Positions 12,401 through 27,300 of a stretch of DNA of 64,000 nucleotides are shown in pieces. The stretch's first letter is position 1; every line of letters begins with the position of its first letter. The DNA is from Sipunculus nudus. Taxonomy: Eukaryota; Annelida; Sipuncula; Golfingiida; Sipunculidae. The stretch is from the NCBI GenBank assembly GCA_026874595.1, contig CM049309.1, positions 73,454,426-73,518,425 of the forward strand, written 5' to 3'. The position numbers and the translations under genes were made by a program. The notes beneath the pieces were generated by a model that was given only the letters and a program-made list of their open reading frames with translations, was not told the DNA's origin and ran no database searches.

Positions 12401-15400
12401 AGCCATCACCCGCGGGTGTACTCTGCATTGTGTGCCCCAGCCGGGATATATTGATAAAAACCCCTACGTGGCAGTCCCATTTTTAGTAGTGTACTCTCTG
12501 GCCCATGCTGGTGAGAGTAAATGGCGCATCTCTAGGGCTTTTAGTTTCACTCGTGCCACAGGAACGGAAGATGCTCACATTGGATAACTGTGTCCTTCAT
12601 CCCAATGTGCTGACTATCACAGGTGCAGTCAAGGTGAGATGCTTAAAGTCATCAGGTAGAATTCCCAGGAATGGGTTGCCGTTTAATATAACTTTCTCCC
12701 AGTAGGCTTAAAGGGACTCGGCCATCTCCATGAATGATGCTTAAATTATGTGGGCCAATGGGGCACCTGATATCCATGAGATAACAACGCCGGTTTGTCT
12801 TGTGTAGTAAATCAAAGACGCTCAGGTGTCATTCATTTAGTCTTTAACAATAAATGCTCTGTCCCATGGGCAGAGTGTTGAGTCACCATTTAATGTACTG
12901 ATCTTTCCTGAAATGTCTTCAGCGACTGGCCTTGGTTCATTTTAATTGTATTTTCACCTAGGATACCATTTATGATTCATTAAACCCTGGGAGATGCATA
13001 ATGGCGTCACTACTAACATAACTCAATGGAGTACACAGGGCAGTGATGTTTGGGCTGGATTCCAGGCATTCCCAGGTATTGGGAAAGGTATGAAAATGAG
13101 CTTTAGTTCCAGGTGAAACTGGATACTTTGAAAAGTGGCAGAGCTAGATTTCAGTATAACACAGCCTTATAGTCCCAGAATGTGGACAGGATTACACTGC
13201 CTGGACTGACCCTAAGCGGCACAGCAAGCTGTCTATTCAGCACTGCAGTGGAAGCAGCCAGTGTTATACCTTACAAACCTGAATACGATCAGGTAACATT
13301 CCAGGTGTACCAATGGCAGGCGAACATATAGCTAAAAGGGTGTGTGTACCTCTGACGTTCATGTGGCTTAAACTTTTTACATGCAGCATGCAGCATCTGA
13401 TCAACTATTTATTATTAAACCTTATTAATTAAGACCCTCTGATGTTTAATCCCAGCAGAATTGGTAAAATATGACCATTGCTGTGTGTTATAAGGAAGCA
13501 GAAATATGTCTAGATATGGCAGCTGGGGCTTGCACTGGTGGTTTATGGGTGTGTGTTTAATTAGATTAGCATGTAAAAGCATGCGTTTTCAGATAATGCC
13601 AGACTTTTGCTCCATCAGAGTTGAATTATTAATGCCGGGCTTTTACGAAAGGCACATGGGTATGAATGGAGGGTATGATTTATCCTCCATCCAGAAATGT
13701 TAGTTTGAATTGTCAATCACATGAGCTAAGTCCATGCATTTCTATTCCTATACAGTTCCGGCTTGTGTTTAAAGCCATCAGCCTCATTTGATTTCAGAGG
13801 CATTGTTTTCAGATTTATTCAAATTAGAGGAAGAAAAACCTACCCAGTAGGTTTGTTGTGGTTTCTATTGTTTCACTGGGCTATGGAATACTGTCCTGTA
13901 TTTCATCGCTTCACTGGGAATTGATGACATGGTTAGGACATTAATGTATTAGATAGAAAACTGGATGCTATGACTAATCCTTGAAATCCTGTTTAATTCC
14001 TGTTCTTACTTCAGTTATGATCAAAGAACCAGCCCAGCGCAGGTGCTAGGTCCATTTTTAGGCAGTTAATTGGGCCCTAGGTCACCAGCCTTCCCAGGCC
14101 AAGCCAAGGAACTGAGTGTTTTCAGAACTTGCTCATGCAAGAGTTGCTGCCCTGTTTTGCACCACCCCTTAAGCAGTTGCAACCAATGATTTGGTGTTTC
14201 TTATCAGTTAATATGAAACTAAACATCTTTTATTTTCTGTAAATAAGAATGATATAAAGTAACAGGATCTTGCATGTTTATTCTTAAGGGATTTATTTTT
14301 GTTTCTTGAGCATTCCCTTCTTAGAGTCCCACTTAACCTCAGGCAGGCTTGTGTCACTGTTATGTGATATGCTATATCAACTCCTACACACTTTTCACCT
14401 GTACACATAACCACATGTGCTAGTTGTCACCTTGGTATATTTTGTATGAACACTGTGAACAACACACAGCATGAACACATGTGCCTTCTACATATCTATG
14501 CCTGTTGGTGAAAATTTGATATGATTTTGAAAGTCAAGTAAGTGTTTGATTTAAGTCAATAAATCCTTTTACCATAGTTTTCCCATCTGTAAATCATTGC
14601 CAACATTATGAGGAAATAATATTTTGGCTTGGATAAAGTTGATCCCTATCAGTAGGAAACATTCACTCCTCAACATCGCGTGGCTTAGGAAAGGTGAGTT
14701 TTACCCGAAACAGGCTTGTACATTTATCAGTTACTTCAAAATGGCTTGCTTTTGATGTGCCCCTTGCAGCTGTTTAGTTTGCTGAGCTTATTTTATGACA
14801 TGCGAAGACTTGGTAGATGTAGTCATTAATGATTGTGTATGTTTTAACTGTTAAATCATTCAGGATGTCTCTGCTACCTCAAGTGCAAGGTTCCCAAATG
14901 GATGAACTAAGTCTGAACTTAATACATTACTGCTGAGTGATTAGACTTCAGATGAGGAACCAGCAGATTATGAAAGCCCCATGAGTACCAGCAGGGTTTT
15001 CGGGGCATGGTTATGAAGTTCTCTCTGGAAGAGCTGGATTGTATCTATGGCTTCTCCCATAGACTGGGGATGGCGTTTATATAGATTAATAGCTGATGAA
15101 TGCAGATAAACTTTGTTTGTAGGCCCCTCTCAGAAACAATTACTTGTCGGGTGCACATCAAACCACCACCATCAACTGTAGATAAAGAGCCACCATTGCC
15201 CAGGGAAATGGCCTCTGTGCTTGCATTTTTACAAGGAAGTTCAATTACTTCATTGTTTTCCGTGAAACGTGCATTTGTAAAAAATAGCTGAGGGCTGGCC
15301 ATTGTTGTTGGCCGAAGGAGAGTACTTGGTACCATGAAAATGGTCGCGGCCAGCATTTACGTGGGTTTTATGAATTTATAAAGGAGCTGTGGCATTTACG

Positions 15401-17861
15401 GCCTGCATAACCACGGATGTGGGCTGTAGCATTATTGTATTAATATTTGAACACTGCCAGTGAGAAAACAAAATTTATCACTAAAAGAGACAATGAGAGC
15501 CATGGCTGAGGTTTTACAGGTTGCCTGATGATGAACCTGTTCATTAGCCAGTCAGATCATTTATAACGCTGCTGAGATGTCAATTAAAATTTAATATTTA
15601 AAGTGCCTGCTTTCACACACACCCTTTTTCTCTGGTGTCCTGTTATCACAACAGAGGTTGGTCCTGTTTAATATATTTGTTAAGATCTTCCCTGCTGTCC
15701 TTCCATTTATTAATCTTGTTAAGATACTTTTTTACACAACTCAAGTCACCTGTCAAAATAATATGGGTATTAATCTGTAAATGTGCCCTTAGATGTACAT
15801 TCTGCCGAGAAAAAATGCTACATTACATTACAATATAAAATCAAGAATGTCTTTATGATTTGCTCATCTGTTTAATAACCTGTCATATGGTAGTGCAGGT
15901 ATTTTTGTCTTATGATTGTATAGTTATTATAGCACGCTGTGAAATAGCACAATTTTCTTGGCTGGGATACTGTAGGTATATGCCCAGACTTGTTTTATTT
16001 CCTTGACCCATCAGGATACTTATGTTATTTCCTTTATGCCTAATTTGCATGGAAGCTTTAACTAAAGGTGGCTAGGTTTTATTGGCAGACAATCATTATT
16101 TTTGCTGCAGGTAATATTATTGAACAGGCACAGAGCCAATACAGAGACAATGGAAAGCACACAGTTTTGTATGAACAACTGTTGCCAAGTATTGTCCAGT
16201 ACACCTGTTGTGGCACAGGTGTAAAAATATGATGACACAGTGGGCGGGGATGATGGGCACCTGTGGATGGACGTCTGATGATGTCTGTGTGTACAGGCGC
16301 CCACAGGTAACCGGTGTTAATATTGCACCTTTGCAGACTTAACTCTCAGCTGTTGGTAGCTCATAAAAGGATAGAGCCTTTGTTACTGGAAATAATGCAG
16401 ACATTGATGAAATTGATTGAGTTGCAGAGGCAAGTCATTGTGAGTGTGACATACACTGTGTCACAAAGCAGGGCTGGGCATATGCAAAATTTATTTAGCT
16501 GTGTTATGTCAATTTGCTAGGGGTTGCTGTGTCCATGGGGACAATATTGCTTGTGTCACTGCGTGCCTGGTTCCATGGCAACAGGAAAACATTCTGGGCA
16601 GATTTCCAGCAAATATTAGAGCTGCCTTTGATGTAGCAACATTGTACAGGATCTCATGCAACACCAGTTCATATGATTCTGTAGGAACTCGCACTGAGCA
16701 CTTAAGAGCTGGGCCTGCCGGGTCATGCTTTCAAACTGCTTGTGCCAAATAACTTGTCATGAATGCCTTCTTGTATAGCCCTCACTGCCACTATGTGTAT
16801 AGTATATAAAATATTTGCTTTGCCAGGGCTAAGGCTGATCTGTGTAGTGTCCACATGGGTTTGCATACAAATCGTGACTGCCTGTCTATGAAATTCTCAT
16901 TGCGGGACAGCATCCCCTTTTGTGTGACACGCTGTGTATACACTTTGTATGTACAGGATGGCTGTCCGTTAAACCAAAGGACAACCAACCAAATGCGGTT
17001 GGAAACATACTTGTTGATCAGCTTGTTTTGTGGTATGATATTAGAAGGTGTTTACTAAAAGGATGGGTTTGACAGACAGTGTTTTGGATATGGCCTAAAT
17101 ATGAACCCTCTACGCTGGCTCACTGTCTGCTTCGTGTACACAGTGCTTTGAGTGGGTCTTGTGTATATTTGAGTTTGCATTACCTGAGACGAGCCTCAAA
17201 AGTTGAAGTATACCTGGTAATTTTGATTGCCAGCAGGTCCCATGTATGAACTTGACTTAGGTCAGGTGAAAATTACCTGCTGTATAATTGAAAAAAATAA
17301 AAAATCACACTTTTATTTCAATCAGCAACCGGGTATTTTGCCTGGTAATATTGCTGAGTTTGTGATATTAATAGATATATGTTGTGATCACTTGTTAAAA
17401 TCAAGTGATGGGTGGCTTAGAGTGAGTGTTTTAAGAACTTGACAGAATGCAGGTGAAATAGATGGTATGAAATGAACACTACCAGCAAGGGATATGATCT
17501 TTTTTATCCTACCCTGCTGGCTCTGTTAATACACCCTGCTGGCACAGGCTTGTGATCTTGTTTCAAACAAATTCATACTTTGTTCAACATTAACTGCACA
17601 CCTGCAACACAGCACTTGATATCATACACTCCATCAAATGGCAATAGACAGGCCATCTAAGAATCATCAAGCAAGCCCAAGGCCCTGCCCTCTGCTTTAA
17701 TCATGTTTCATAAAGCCCAGCAAGCAAAACCCATAAATCAGCCTCACTTTGCTAGGCTAAAGCTGCTCTCAGAAACTGGTGACATTCATCAAGCCAGATG
17801 CCTTACCTGGACAGTCTAATACAGCAATAAACAACCATAGGTTATTTTTAGTATATCAAAT

Positions 17862-17901
<40 letters not shown>

Positions 17902-17903
17902 TA
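17862..17903. repeat. Compound (ATT)n(AT)n microsatellite
   Basis: About eight ATT units run into about ten AT units. A further (TA)n(CA)n tract lies at 17996-18022. Confidence 0.9.
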
Positions 17904-18758
17904 GTATTAGTGATATAGATTAAGATATATTTAAATCACTAACCTTTGTCATGTCAAGTACTTTATGGTGAAATTGATTAAAAAAACTTATGTAATTATA
18001 TATATATATACACACACACACACCTACCTATAGATCCTATCTCCAATTCCTATTATTGTTGGGCACAGCATACTGGTGGTGGAATTAATTACTAATCATC
18101 TGTAACTATAATATAAGTACATGTATATCAATGATAGGAGTACAAATAGAACTGTTGTTAAATGAATATTTTATTATAGCGTCATACTGAAACAACAGAA
18201 TTATGTGTTTATCTCAGGATGCTATTTATATCCTCAGTGATTGTCCAAGCTAACTATATGCCGACTGTATTATCAAGTAGAGCAAGGTGGGTGGATGAAA
18301 CATGCATTCCTCATTTACATTTCATATCACCAACAAGCTTATTTTACATCTCAGAGCGAGTTAATCCTGCAGTAAAATCTAATTACAGTTTATTAACCAT
18401 ACACTATAACATGCAGGTTTATGTTCCCCGCAAAGTGAGTATTATCCTCGATTAGTCCACTGTGAGGAGCTGCAAACTGATGTAGGTGCATTCAATTGGA
18501 TTAGGCCTAAGTTCTTTTATTATTCATCCCTTGGCTCACCTAGGACCTCCCAAAGGCGGAAATGCTGGCCTTGTGCTGAGGGCCTATGTCAGTCTGCTGA
18601 ACAGCCTGCACACAGGGTTTAGCATCTGCCTGCTTTGCCAGATACTGCTGCGGTTTAGGTAGAGCATCAGACAGCCCTGTCAGTGGGCCCCTCTGTAGCA
18701 GTAGTACCTAGCTTGTTTACAGGTTTCTGTCTCTTTCTGTTTCTGTCGGACTGTACAG

Positions 18759-18877
18759 TTGGTCCTGTACCCTTATTGACAACAGGTCATCCAGTTGTCA
18801 CCACTCTGTTGTTGACTTCCACCAATACCGGCATGGATCCATTGCAGTTGCCAGGAATCCCTGATGCTACAGCACAG
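18759..18877 (+). CDS. Candidate alternative 5' exon of the PTB gene
   Basis: A long CU-rich tract ending in an AG at 18757-18758 precedes an open stretch that reaches a donor-like CAG|GTTAGC at 18877/18878. An ATG at 18833 opens a 15-codon frame (MDPLQLPGIPDATAQ) ending in phase 0, the phase needed to join RGSDEL at 21220. The peptide faintly recalls the vertebrate MDG...IPDIAVGTK start, but that is a weak likeness. The segment could be a first exon starting anywhere upstream of 18833, an internal exon from 18759, or chance. No TATA box or CpG-rich promoter is visible. Confidence 0.25.
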
Positions 18878-19771
18878 GTTAGCTTTTGTATTCCATTCAG
18901 GTTACCATGCATTAAGGCCCAGCTTTGTGGGAGTGATAAAAGCTTGCAGGATTTACTCCCAATGTCCGTGGTTCTGATGAATGATTTGGCCATGGATTAT
19001 AGTGCTCTTTCAACTGAATAATGAAGCTTCCATGCATCCTGTGCTCTGGGCTAAGGAGAAATTATGGCCACCTGCTATTTATATATTTATCTAAATTTGT
19101 ATCACTTGTATCCTCAGGTGTAGGCCAGACAAGACAAGTTTATATATGTAGAGCTTCATTCCTGGTCTATTAACACATCCTGTGCCTTTATATGTTTTAT
19201 ATTTATGGTGCTTTGGTGTTGTTTTGACTTTCAATTATTTTACTTGAGCATTAGGGCACTAATGTATGGGCAGGTGTCAAGTTGTAGACTCTAAGCTTTC
19301 ATGATTGATAATGTGTAGATAAAAGCTGTAAAAATATAAAGTACAATAGGAATAAAAGCTCTTTGCTAGGTAGGACAGTGTACATGTTGGGTAGGTATGG
19401 TGAATGCTAATATTTAAGTTGTCATGTACTGTACACAGTGCTTATTTGATGAGATAGACAGGTGGGCAGTAATTATGATGAAACATCATTCGTAATCAGG
19501 AAAATGGCTAATTGGGGGATGAGTTAGTGCACAGTGGGCCGTCCCTCTTGTAAGTTACAATATTGATTCTGATAGTTTTAAAGTTTCCATTAAGAGGGTT
19601 CAGACACTGTTGACCTGCTTTGGAAAGACTCATGCGGTGAGCTGAACTGATCAAACTTTTTGTCTTAGTGTGATAAGTCAAGGATTCATGTGACATTAAA
19701 ATGCAGGTCAGCCCACAGTGGGGTCAGACACAAGTGGAGTTTCATATTGCGATGTATTCCGTGGATTAAAT

Positions 19772-19831
19772 ATGGAACCACTCGGGCTGCTTGAAGCAGA
19801 CTTTGAACAGGTTTTGGCAGATTCAGTACAG
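19772..19831 (+). CDS. Candidate alternative first coding exon of the PTB gene
   Basis: ATG at 19772 opens 20 codons (MEPLGLLEADFEQVLADSVQ) that end at a near-consensus donor CAG|GTGAGC in phase 0, fitting the phase of the RGSDEL exon 1.4 kb downstream. The peptide is acidic and unlike the usual PTB N terminus. There is no strong promoter upstream. In 21 kb of AT-rich DNA several short ATG-to-donor frames are expected by chance, so this is a candidate only. Confidence 0.3.
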
Positions 19832-21219
19832 GTGAGCTGTCAAGTGGTACATAGCTAGCTCCCCTCGTAGTGAAAGGTATGATGGGAACATGTCTACCTT
19901 CACGCGGAAGGTATGTCAGTCAGGAGACGAAGTAGTACAGCATTCAGCATTTATGTTCTCCACAATTACGGTATAACAGTCACGAACACGCAACTCTTGA
20001 GGTTACCAAAACACAGTGTTTGAGGTTACACCATGAAAAGCTTAGTGGGACACACTGAAGACGAGTGACATTTACTTTGGAAACACAGTGTCAGATTACC
20101 TTGCTAAAAAAAGATTCTACCTTTTCATACAGCACTATTACTATGCTTGCTTTGGCATAGTTTGGGCTGAACCATATCAAAAAAGTCCATTGAAAAGCTT
20201 TTACCTTTATTGGCAGTGATCTTGTTTATGTCAGTCACAGTGTAGCTGTGGAATTTGATGTATTTAGTAAGTTATGGCAACCTAGAAGCATTGATATTAC
20301 CTAGTTGAGCTGCAGTTTCCATATTAAAACATTTCAGTTAATCAAACATACCTTTAAAATGTTACTGTTCTCTTTTAACCCAGAGAATATAAATGCACCA
20401 TGTAGTGAAGTATGGTCAAATAGGCTGTTATTATTGTGATATAGCAGCTATTATATTATACCATTCAGCTGCTAAAATCATTATTTTGGAGGGATGTTGG
20501 CTGTTTCATAAAACCAAGTTCAGGTATGACAAGTTACCTGACAATTATCAATATTATATGTAATGTTGATTATTTTTCTTTCCTTGTTTTAGTGGCAGAC
20601 ATGAGATATTTCAGGAAATATCATATAACAAGGAAGTTTGAGAATTTCTATCAAAGGAATTTCAGGATATTTTACATGAACAACACTTACATTTAGGAAA
20701 CTTTCTGGCTGTATCTGGAACTTCTTAAATTCTATATAGATTGAAGGGTAATGGTTTCAGATTCAGAAAGTTGTACAAAAGAGTATAAAAAAGAATGAAT
20801 GTTAAGATAAAGGATATAGAAGGTTGGTACTTCCCACCAATCTTTTGTACTGTGAGTAATGTATACTAAGAATATTTTTTCATTCATCGGTTAAATCACA
20901 CATGAACCTGGATTTGTTCTAATGCTTTCTTATATTGTCATATATTGTGCATAGAGAATGTGTCTGTTCTGCCCCATTATTTAAAAAAAAAAAGCACTTT
21001 TCCTTAATTTATTCTCTCAGTCCAGTGCTGTAATATGTGGCTCAGGACTGTCTTACTAATCCTTGTCATACTCGTAGCATCCTGGCTGTGAAGACTTAGA
21101 CCTATCCTTTAACATGTTCACAGGCAGTGATGCTTTATTTCCGTCTTTGCAGTGTATCTGTACTGTAACCCAACTGCCGGTGATGCTTGTTTAACCTGCC
21201 TCTGTCTTTTTCTCTGCAG

Positions 21220-21315
21220 CGTGGTTCCGACGAATTGCTCTCTCATTCTCCTTTGGTGACCAACGGCACAGGCATGAGCCCCACACAGTCTGAATTAAGT
21301 AACGATGCCAAAAAG
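21220..21315 (+). CDS. PTBP1: PTB exon: N-terminal segment (RGSDEL exon)
   Basis: 96 nt, 32 codons, phase 0/0. The acceptor is TTTTTCTCTGCAG|C and the donor AAG|GTAATA. It begins RGSDELL and ends NDAKK, matching the vertebrate exon that runs from RGSDELF to NDSKK almost residue for residue in length. In vertebrates this segment carries part of the bipartite nuclear localisation and export region before RRM1. An internal Met codon lies at 21274-21276 and could serve as a start if no upstream exon is used. Confidence 0.95.
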
Positions 21316-24300
21316 GTAATATATCATTTTCCTTCTTTGCCTGCTTTAATTTTGATTTGAGCTTTATCTTGCTTTTGTTTCCTTCAAGCTTACTTCTATC
21401 TTTTTCTCTGTGTGTGTATGTGTGTGCATTTTGTGTATGGTTAAATATGTATGTGTGTGTGCGTTTTGTGTTTTTGTGTGGTGTAAAATGTGTGTGTGCA
21501 TATGGGAATATGCAAGTCCTTCTGCAGCTAACTAATAGCTCTTATGTGGCATACTGTGGTTTGCTTCATATTTGCAGGGTTAAAGTTTAGTAATTTCTAT
21601 TTATTCATTGTTTTGTGAGGGCTCCCATTTAAGCAATCTCGCCATATTCAAATCTTAAAGTAAACCATTTTCCTATTTGAAGTAATTATATCAAATAATA
21701 TGTACACCAAATCCTAATAATTGGACAGGGACCCAAGAGACCATCTAACTAGTTGAAATTAGTGTTCATTAATGGCAGATAATTTGAAAGATATATCCTT
21801 TATTATGGCTGTCTTTGAACATACTAGATCTCTTTTTATTTATATTAAATGTCCATCTTTTACCTTTCAACTTGACTTCCATGATGGGCCCTTGTATACA
21901 CAAAGGTTTTGTTTTAGCAATAATTCCCCTTTCGCAAGACAATGTCAGTATATCACACCTTTTCAAGCTTGCCCCCTGATAGCCAATGGCATACTTTGCT
22001 GGAAGAAGAGGTGTTCAGAATTAATCTTTTGTATATTAACTCCCTAAAAAAAATACATTTCTTAGTGTTTTTGGGTACATGCCATATAAAGGCTAATCAG
22101 TTCACATGACCAGTGAACTTAAGTTTAAATTCATACATCATTCTGCATACTCTCATTAGTCAATTAAAAAATGAAACACTGTTTGGTATTTTACATAAGA
22201 AGTTTGTGGTAGTTGTTTCAGGAGAAAGCAAAACTTGTGTGCGTGTTCGTGTCTCTGTGTGAGAGAAAGACTAAGCATCTTGGGAGTTGCTCAAGTCCAT
22301 AAAAATGTGATACCACTGGTGATCAGGCAATAACTCACACATTAATTACCCAGAGAATAGCTCTCAAATTGATTCTTTTTAACTGTTTAATGTAAGTGTC
22401 AGGTCCATAAAGTTGAGATCAGTTGTAATTAAACAAGTTAACACGAGAACTGCTTTAATTTGTTCTTTATGACTATATATTGTTAAAAGGAGAACAACTC
22501 TTATTTATTCTTTACAACAAAAAATGATGTTAAATATATGGCCTGCCATCTGTAATTGCCCAATTAGGCCCCAGACCAAATCTTTCAATATCTTTTCAGT
22601 CCATCAGCATATATATTTTCGCTTTCATTAATTTTCCTTTCAGTGTCCATTGGACTAGTTTCGCTTTCTCTTATTTATCATTTCACAATCTGTGGCACGC
22701 CATGAACTGTGCAGAAGGTACAGCTGGATGTAACTTGAACAGTCAGTAAAATAGCAAGACACATACTGTTAAAAATACATACACCACGATGCAAGTTGAT
22801 CATTCAATTAAGAGGGCAGAATACATACTTTTCAACATGTACATCTGCTTGGTGGCTGTAAATTGAGCATTCACAAGCAGCAAATTGATAAAACCTACAA
22901 CTGAAAGTAAAACAGGGCTTGACATTAATGGTAAACTGCATGCCCATGGCAAGCAAAATTTACAGAAAATGGTGGCAGGGCAACCAAAATTTGGCTCTTA
23001 GTCGGGCAAGTATAGATCAAACATAACCAAAGGCTTGAATCTGAACTAATCTTCAGCTAGCCATTTTCATTTTCTTTCTGTCAGAAATGAAATCATACCT
23101 ATTTATCGTAAATTACCAGTATGTTTATGTATAATAATAATGAAGAGAAATATTATTAACAAACAAACATTTTGGTGTTAATAGAAGTATTATTAACAAA
23201 AAAAACATTGAGGTGATAATTGTCTAACATGTAATATTACATGCAACACAATCATGTTTGGCATACTGTATCATCGGTGGTCACCACTAAGGTTTGTAGG
23301 ACAAGTAAAAATTCATGTTTGGCAAGTAAAAGCTAGATGCTACATGCCTACCAAACGAATACTTTCAAAAGTTAATGTGGAGCCTTGTAAATCATTGTTT
23401 ATATTGCTAAAACCTTAATTTACGTAATATAGAGCTTTTCCTCTGTCAGTTAAATTGTGCTTTCCCCATTTGCACAGCCAGTGGTAAACTTTGAAAATTC
23501 ATCATAAAAATTACACATTAATAAGTAAAAGCACAGCTTTGTAATGTAGATATTATTTCCATTGTATTCTTTATTTATCCAGGATGGATGCACTGGAATT
23601 GAAGATTATTTAGGAAAGGTTGCATTTGATTAAACAGATGTTCAGGAACCATGCTCTTAAATAGATATCATCACCACTGCCTGCCAGTTTATCTGATGAA
23701 AAATATAACCGTATATAACAGTCTCTATGAGAGGAGAGCTGCTTGCTTGCTTTATATCAACAGCTGGTCAATAAGTTATTCTCAGTGTTTGGGAAGTTTA
23801 TGTTTATTCATGTGAAAGTAATGACACATACCAGTTTGCAGGTGCACATATCATTGGACCTCCAGCATGCTGTCATTGAGGTGCATTGTGGGGGCTATGT
23901 TTGTTTTTTCCCCACAAGGGGCATATAAGCTTCACTAATAATTGGCTATCACAAAGTAACTTGTACTGGAAGTTTTTGACATTGGGTTCCTGCATATTAT
24001 GCAGTATATGAGTGTGTTTGATTTTGGATATAGGGTTGGTCAGGCACTTGAGGATTTCGGCAGGATCAGTTTCAATGAAGCTTTGTCTGAATAGCCAGGG
24101 TTCTTTAATCCTTGTCAACCCTGTAACTGTCTAGCAGTGAGGTACACTGCCCTCCATATGCTTGTGTACAGTTACCTACAGTGTCCACTCACTCTTTGAA
24201 GTATTCCCCTCCAGGCACCACATAGAGCATTGTGTGTTGTGTACCCCTCCCCCTGTAGGGGTCTTATTATGCACACAAATGGTCAATCAGCTACCCCCAT

Positions 24301-27300
24301 ACATTATGGTGCAGTGCTCGGTCAACCATGCAGGGACTATGAAAGCAGGTGACCACCAGAATGACCAGCTGTGTTGAGACAGACTGTTTCCCTGCTTGGG
24401 CAAATGGTTTTCCTTTATTAATTGCCACCTCTGGATAACATCATCCATGCATAAGGGATCAGTCTATAAATACCTATTCCATGCCACTCATTGCTCAATG
24501 CTTGAGCTCTGATCACTTTATTTTTGTACCCATGGCTGGTTTCCATAGAGTGATTTTTCATGGGGATAAGGGCAGACACATCTGCTATTAAGGGCTTCTA
24601 TCTAATCCCAGCAAACGGGTCTCTTTCATTTGAATCAGGAAAATATGAATTAATAAAGTAGTTTGTAATATCTTCATGTCATTTGACTGGAATCAATAAC
24701 ATAGGGGGAACGCTGGGGCTACCTGGCATTTACAAGTGGGTTGCTGGTCAATCCATCAGTCCATGCCACTAGGGGCCCATTTGATGGCCCTCCAGTATTA
24801 ATATTTCATCTGGTCTAATCCTTAAAGTAATTGTCACTGGCTACAGTCAACATCTAAAATAATACTGATCATGCTCGATTGAGGGGTTTGTGCACAGCTC
24901 ACCATCAACTGTTGCTTTTCAGCAGTCCCCCGTGTAGGACACTGTCATAGCAGAGTTTGCATGCAGTGTTTGGAGCTGACTTTTCCTGATTGATGCCAGT
25001 ATGAATAATTGAACAGAGCAGCCGGGCCAAATGGAAACATCAGTGGCCTGTGCTATGCACTAATGGCGTTTTTCCCCTACCCTGTTACTTTATGGTCACA
25101 ATGTCACCTTAGTGGGAAAATCGGCCTCCCAAACACCTGAATTCTCATGTCCAACATGCACCTGGACCAAAACACTGACCATTCTAGCAAATATCAGCAG
25201 AGGCCCTACTTTGGAGCTGCAGCCACAGAGCTGGATTAAAGCAGTTTGAGCTGACAGCTTCATTATTGTAAAAGCGTATGTAGATTAATTGTTAAACCAG
25301 CGAAATTAGTATTTTAACTTTGAGGGTGTGCTGCACTGGAGAGCAAGGTCATGCACGACCTGAATTAGGGTGCCAGGGCTTACACAGTGGCTGAACCAGT
25401 GCTGTGCTGACTTAGCACAGGTGATGATACCTCGGAGGGTCACATGACTTTGTCTCATTTATTTTACATGTGCTTCATTCCTTTCACTGATGCAGTGGTG
25501 GGCTTCTGGGATCTTACATCATTGACATTGTACTCAGACATTCTCATGATTGCAGAAGAAGATTCCCCCCCCCCCCCCCCCCGGCAAAACCTTCTCTCTC
25601 TCTTCCCCTCCCCTGCATAACATTCAAAGAACTTGAGATTTCTGTACCTTTTATACTTGCAGTTTTGTTATAGCCTGAAATTTTTTTATCCTGAAATTTA
25701 ACTATTTGATTTATTTCAGCAATATATTCTACATGTTTTAGAATTATGAGTCTACAGACAATATTAAAATTTGAAATATTTTTAAATTTATCAGTAATCT
25801 CTTACTTTCAAAATGCATGTCCAAATGTTATTCAATCCTTTACCCAGACCCCTAAAAATATAATTACAGATATTTTTAAATAAATGGGGATTGGTTTCTG
25901 CTTTAACCTGTTGATTGTATGCCCATCCCAGTCATGCCATATAGGCTTGTGGTTTTGGTGACCCCTATTGACATCAGCCTTAAGTGGTTTTGAAATTTAC
26001 AAGCTCATAGGGGCCATGTTAACAAAATGTGGGACACAAGTGAATAGAGGAAATCCCAGAAGTCTGTACTCTCAGGGAACATTGCTTAGCCACAGTCTGT
26101 TCAATTTAAGGCTGTTTAGTAACTGTGTGCATATCAATTCTCTTTTAAATAAAGTTACTTGGAAATATTGCATTTATTGATTCAAATAAAAGGAATAAAA
26201 AATAGACCATGTAAATAAGCAGAAACATTTTAAGGAGTCTTGGGCTACCTGGAATGCACTTTTTCAAACCCTGCATACCAATTATGATTTGTATCTTCCA
26301 CTTACTGAACAGAACTGTGTTATTATGATAATGACTAGGCTTAAATTGTGGAGTGCCATGACAGTACCCCAGTATATTGAAGCACAGCGTTATGAGTGAG
26401 ATTGAAGCCCACTGAAAAGCTTAACGAGTTGACCTACTAGATTCTGGCGTAGGTAGACTGCAAGTTGTGTAGAAATGGGGTTGAAATATATCAGCCTGGA
26501 ACTGTTTACAACTTTTGTGCACAGGTGTTGTATGCATGGCCCAGATGTTACATATATATATTTATATATACCTATTTTACCCCATTCCAGTATGGGTAAA
26601 TGAGCTAACAAGAAACATGTGCCAGTGTCATTTACAAATTATGGCCAGGATTTTTATACCCCACAAACAATTTTTTAGTGTCACAAAGATAATTTTGTCT
26701 GTGTATCAGGTTTCATGAACATTACTATATATTGAATGTAAACCTTGTGGACTGTTTCAGTAGTTGTATAATCTCCTTTTTTTTCTGGGGGGGGGGGGAT
26801 GGGATCTTTCCAAGTTGATATTGTCAAGGTAATTTTGTATCTTTGGTGTTATGGGTCCTCTCATGTTTTTATATCCTTACTGAGTATTATATTGGTATTT
26901 TGTATCTCAGTGGCTTTTTTGTCCAGTGCCCCAGATTCCTATTTTTGTAGGTTCACATAAGTTGAATGCAGTTGATACAATATGTGTAATTTGTGCCCGT
27001 CCGCATAGCTGTAGCATGCTGGTAATGCTGGCGGTGTGGTTAAGCCCACATATCCTGTTGGCTGCACATTCATCCGGCAGGCTATGTTCCTGGTAGTGGG
27101 TGATATCATCAGATGGAGACAGAGGGCTCTCTGTGTGACACCTAGAGATAATCGAGCCAGCATGTTAATCCAATCAAACAGGACAACAAGTCACTTCTTC
27201 CCCTTTTATCAGCAAGCATCAGCTCCACTGTGCTTGGCTATCCTGCATCCAAAAAATTAATCTGTGTCTGATTCACAAGAGATTAATTGTGCCTTCATTT

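Larger units (their letters stand above)
6780..18758. other. Intron 1 or 5' flank, no gene seen
   Basis: 12 kb of mixed composition. Apart from a G4 motif (9465-9487), short AT runs near 11.8 kb and ATT/AT/CA microsatellites near 17.9-18.0 kb, I see nothing I can support. Open frames here are short and lack homology or paired splice sites. Confidence 0.55.
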
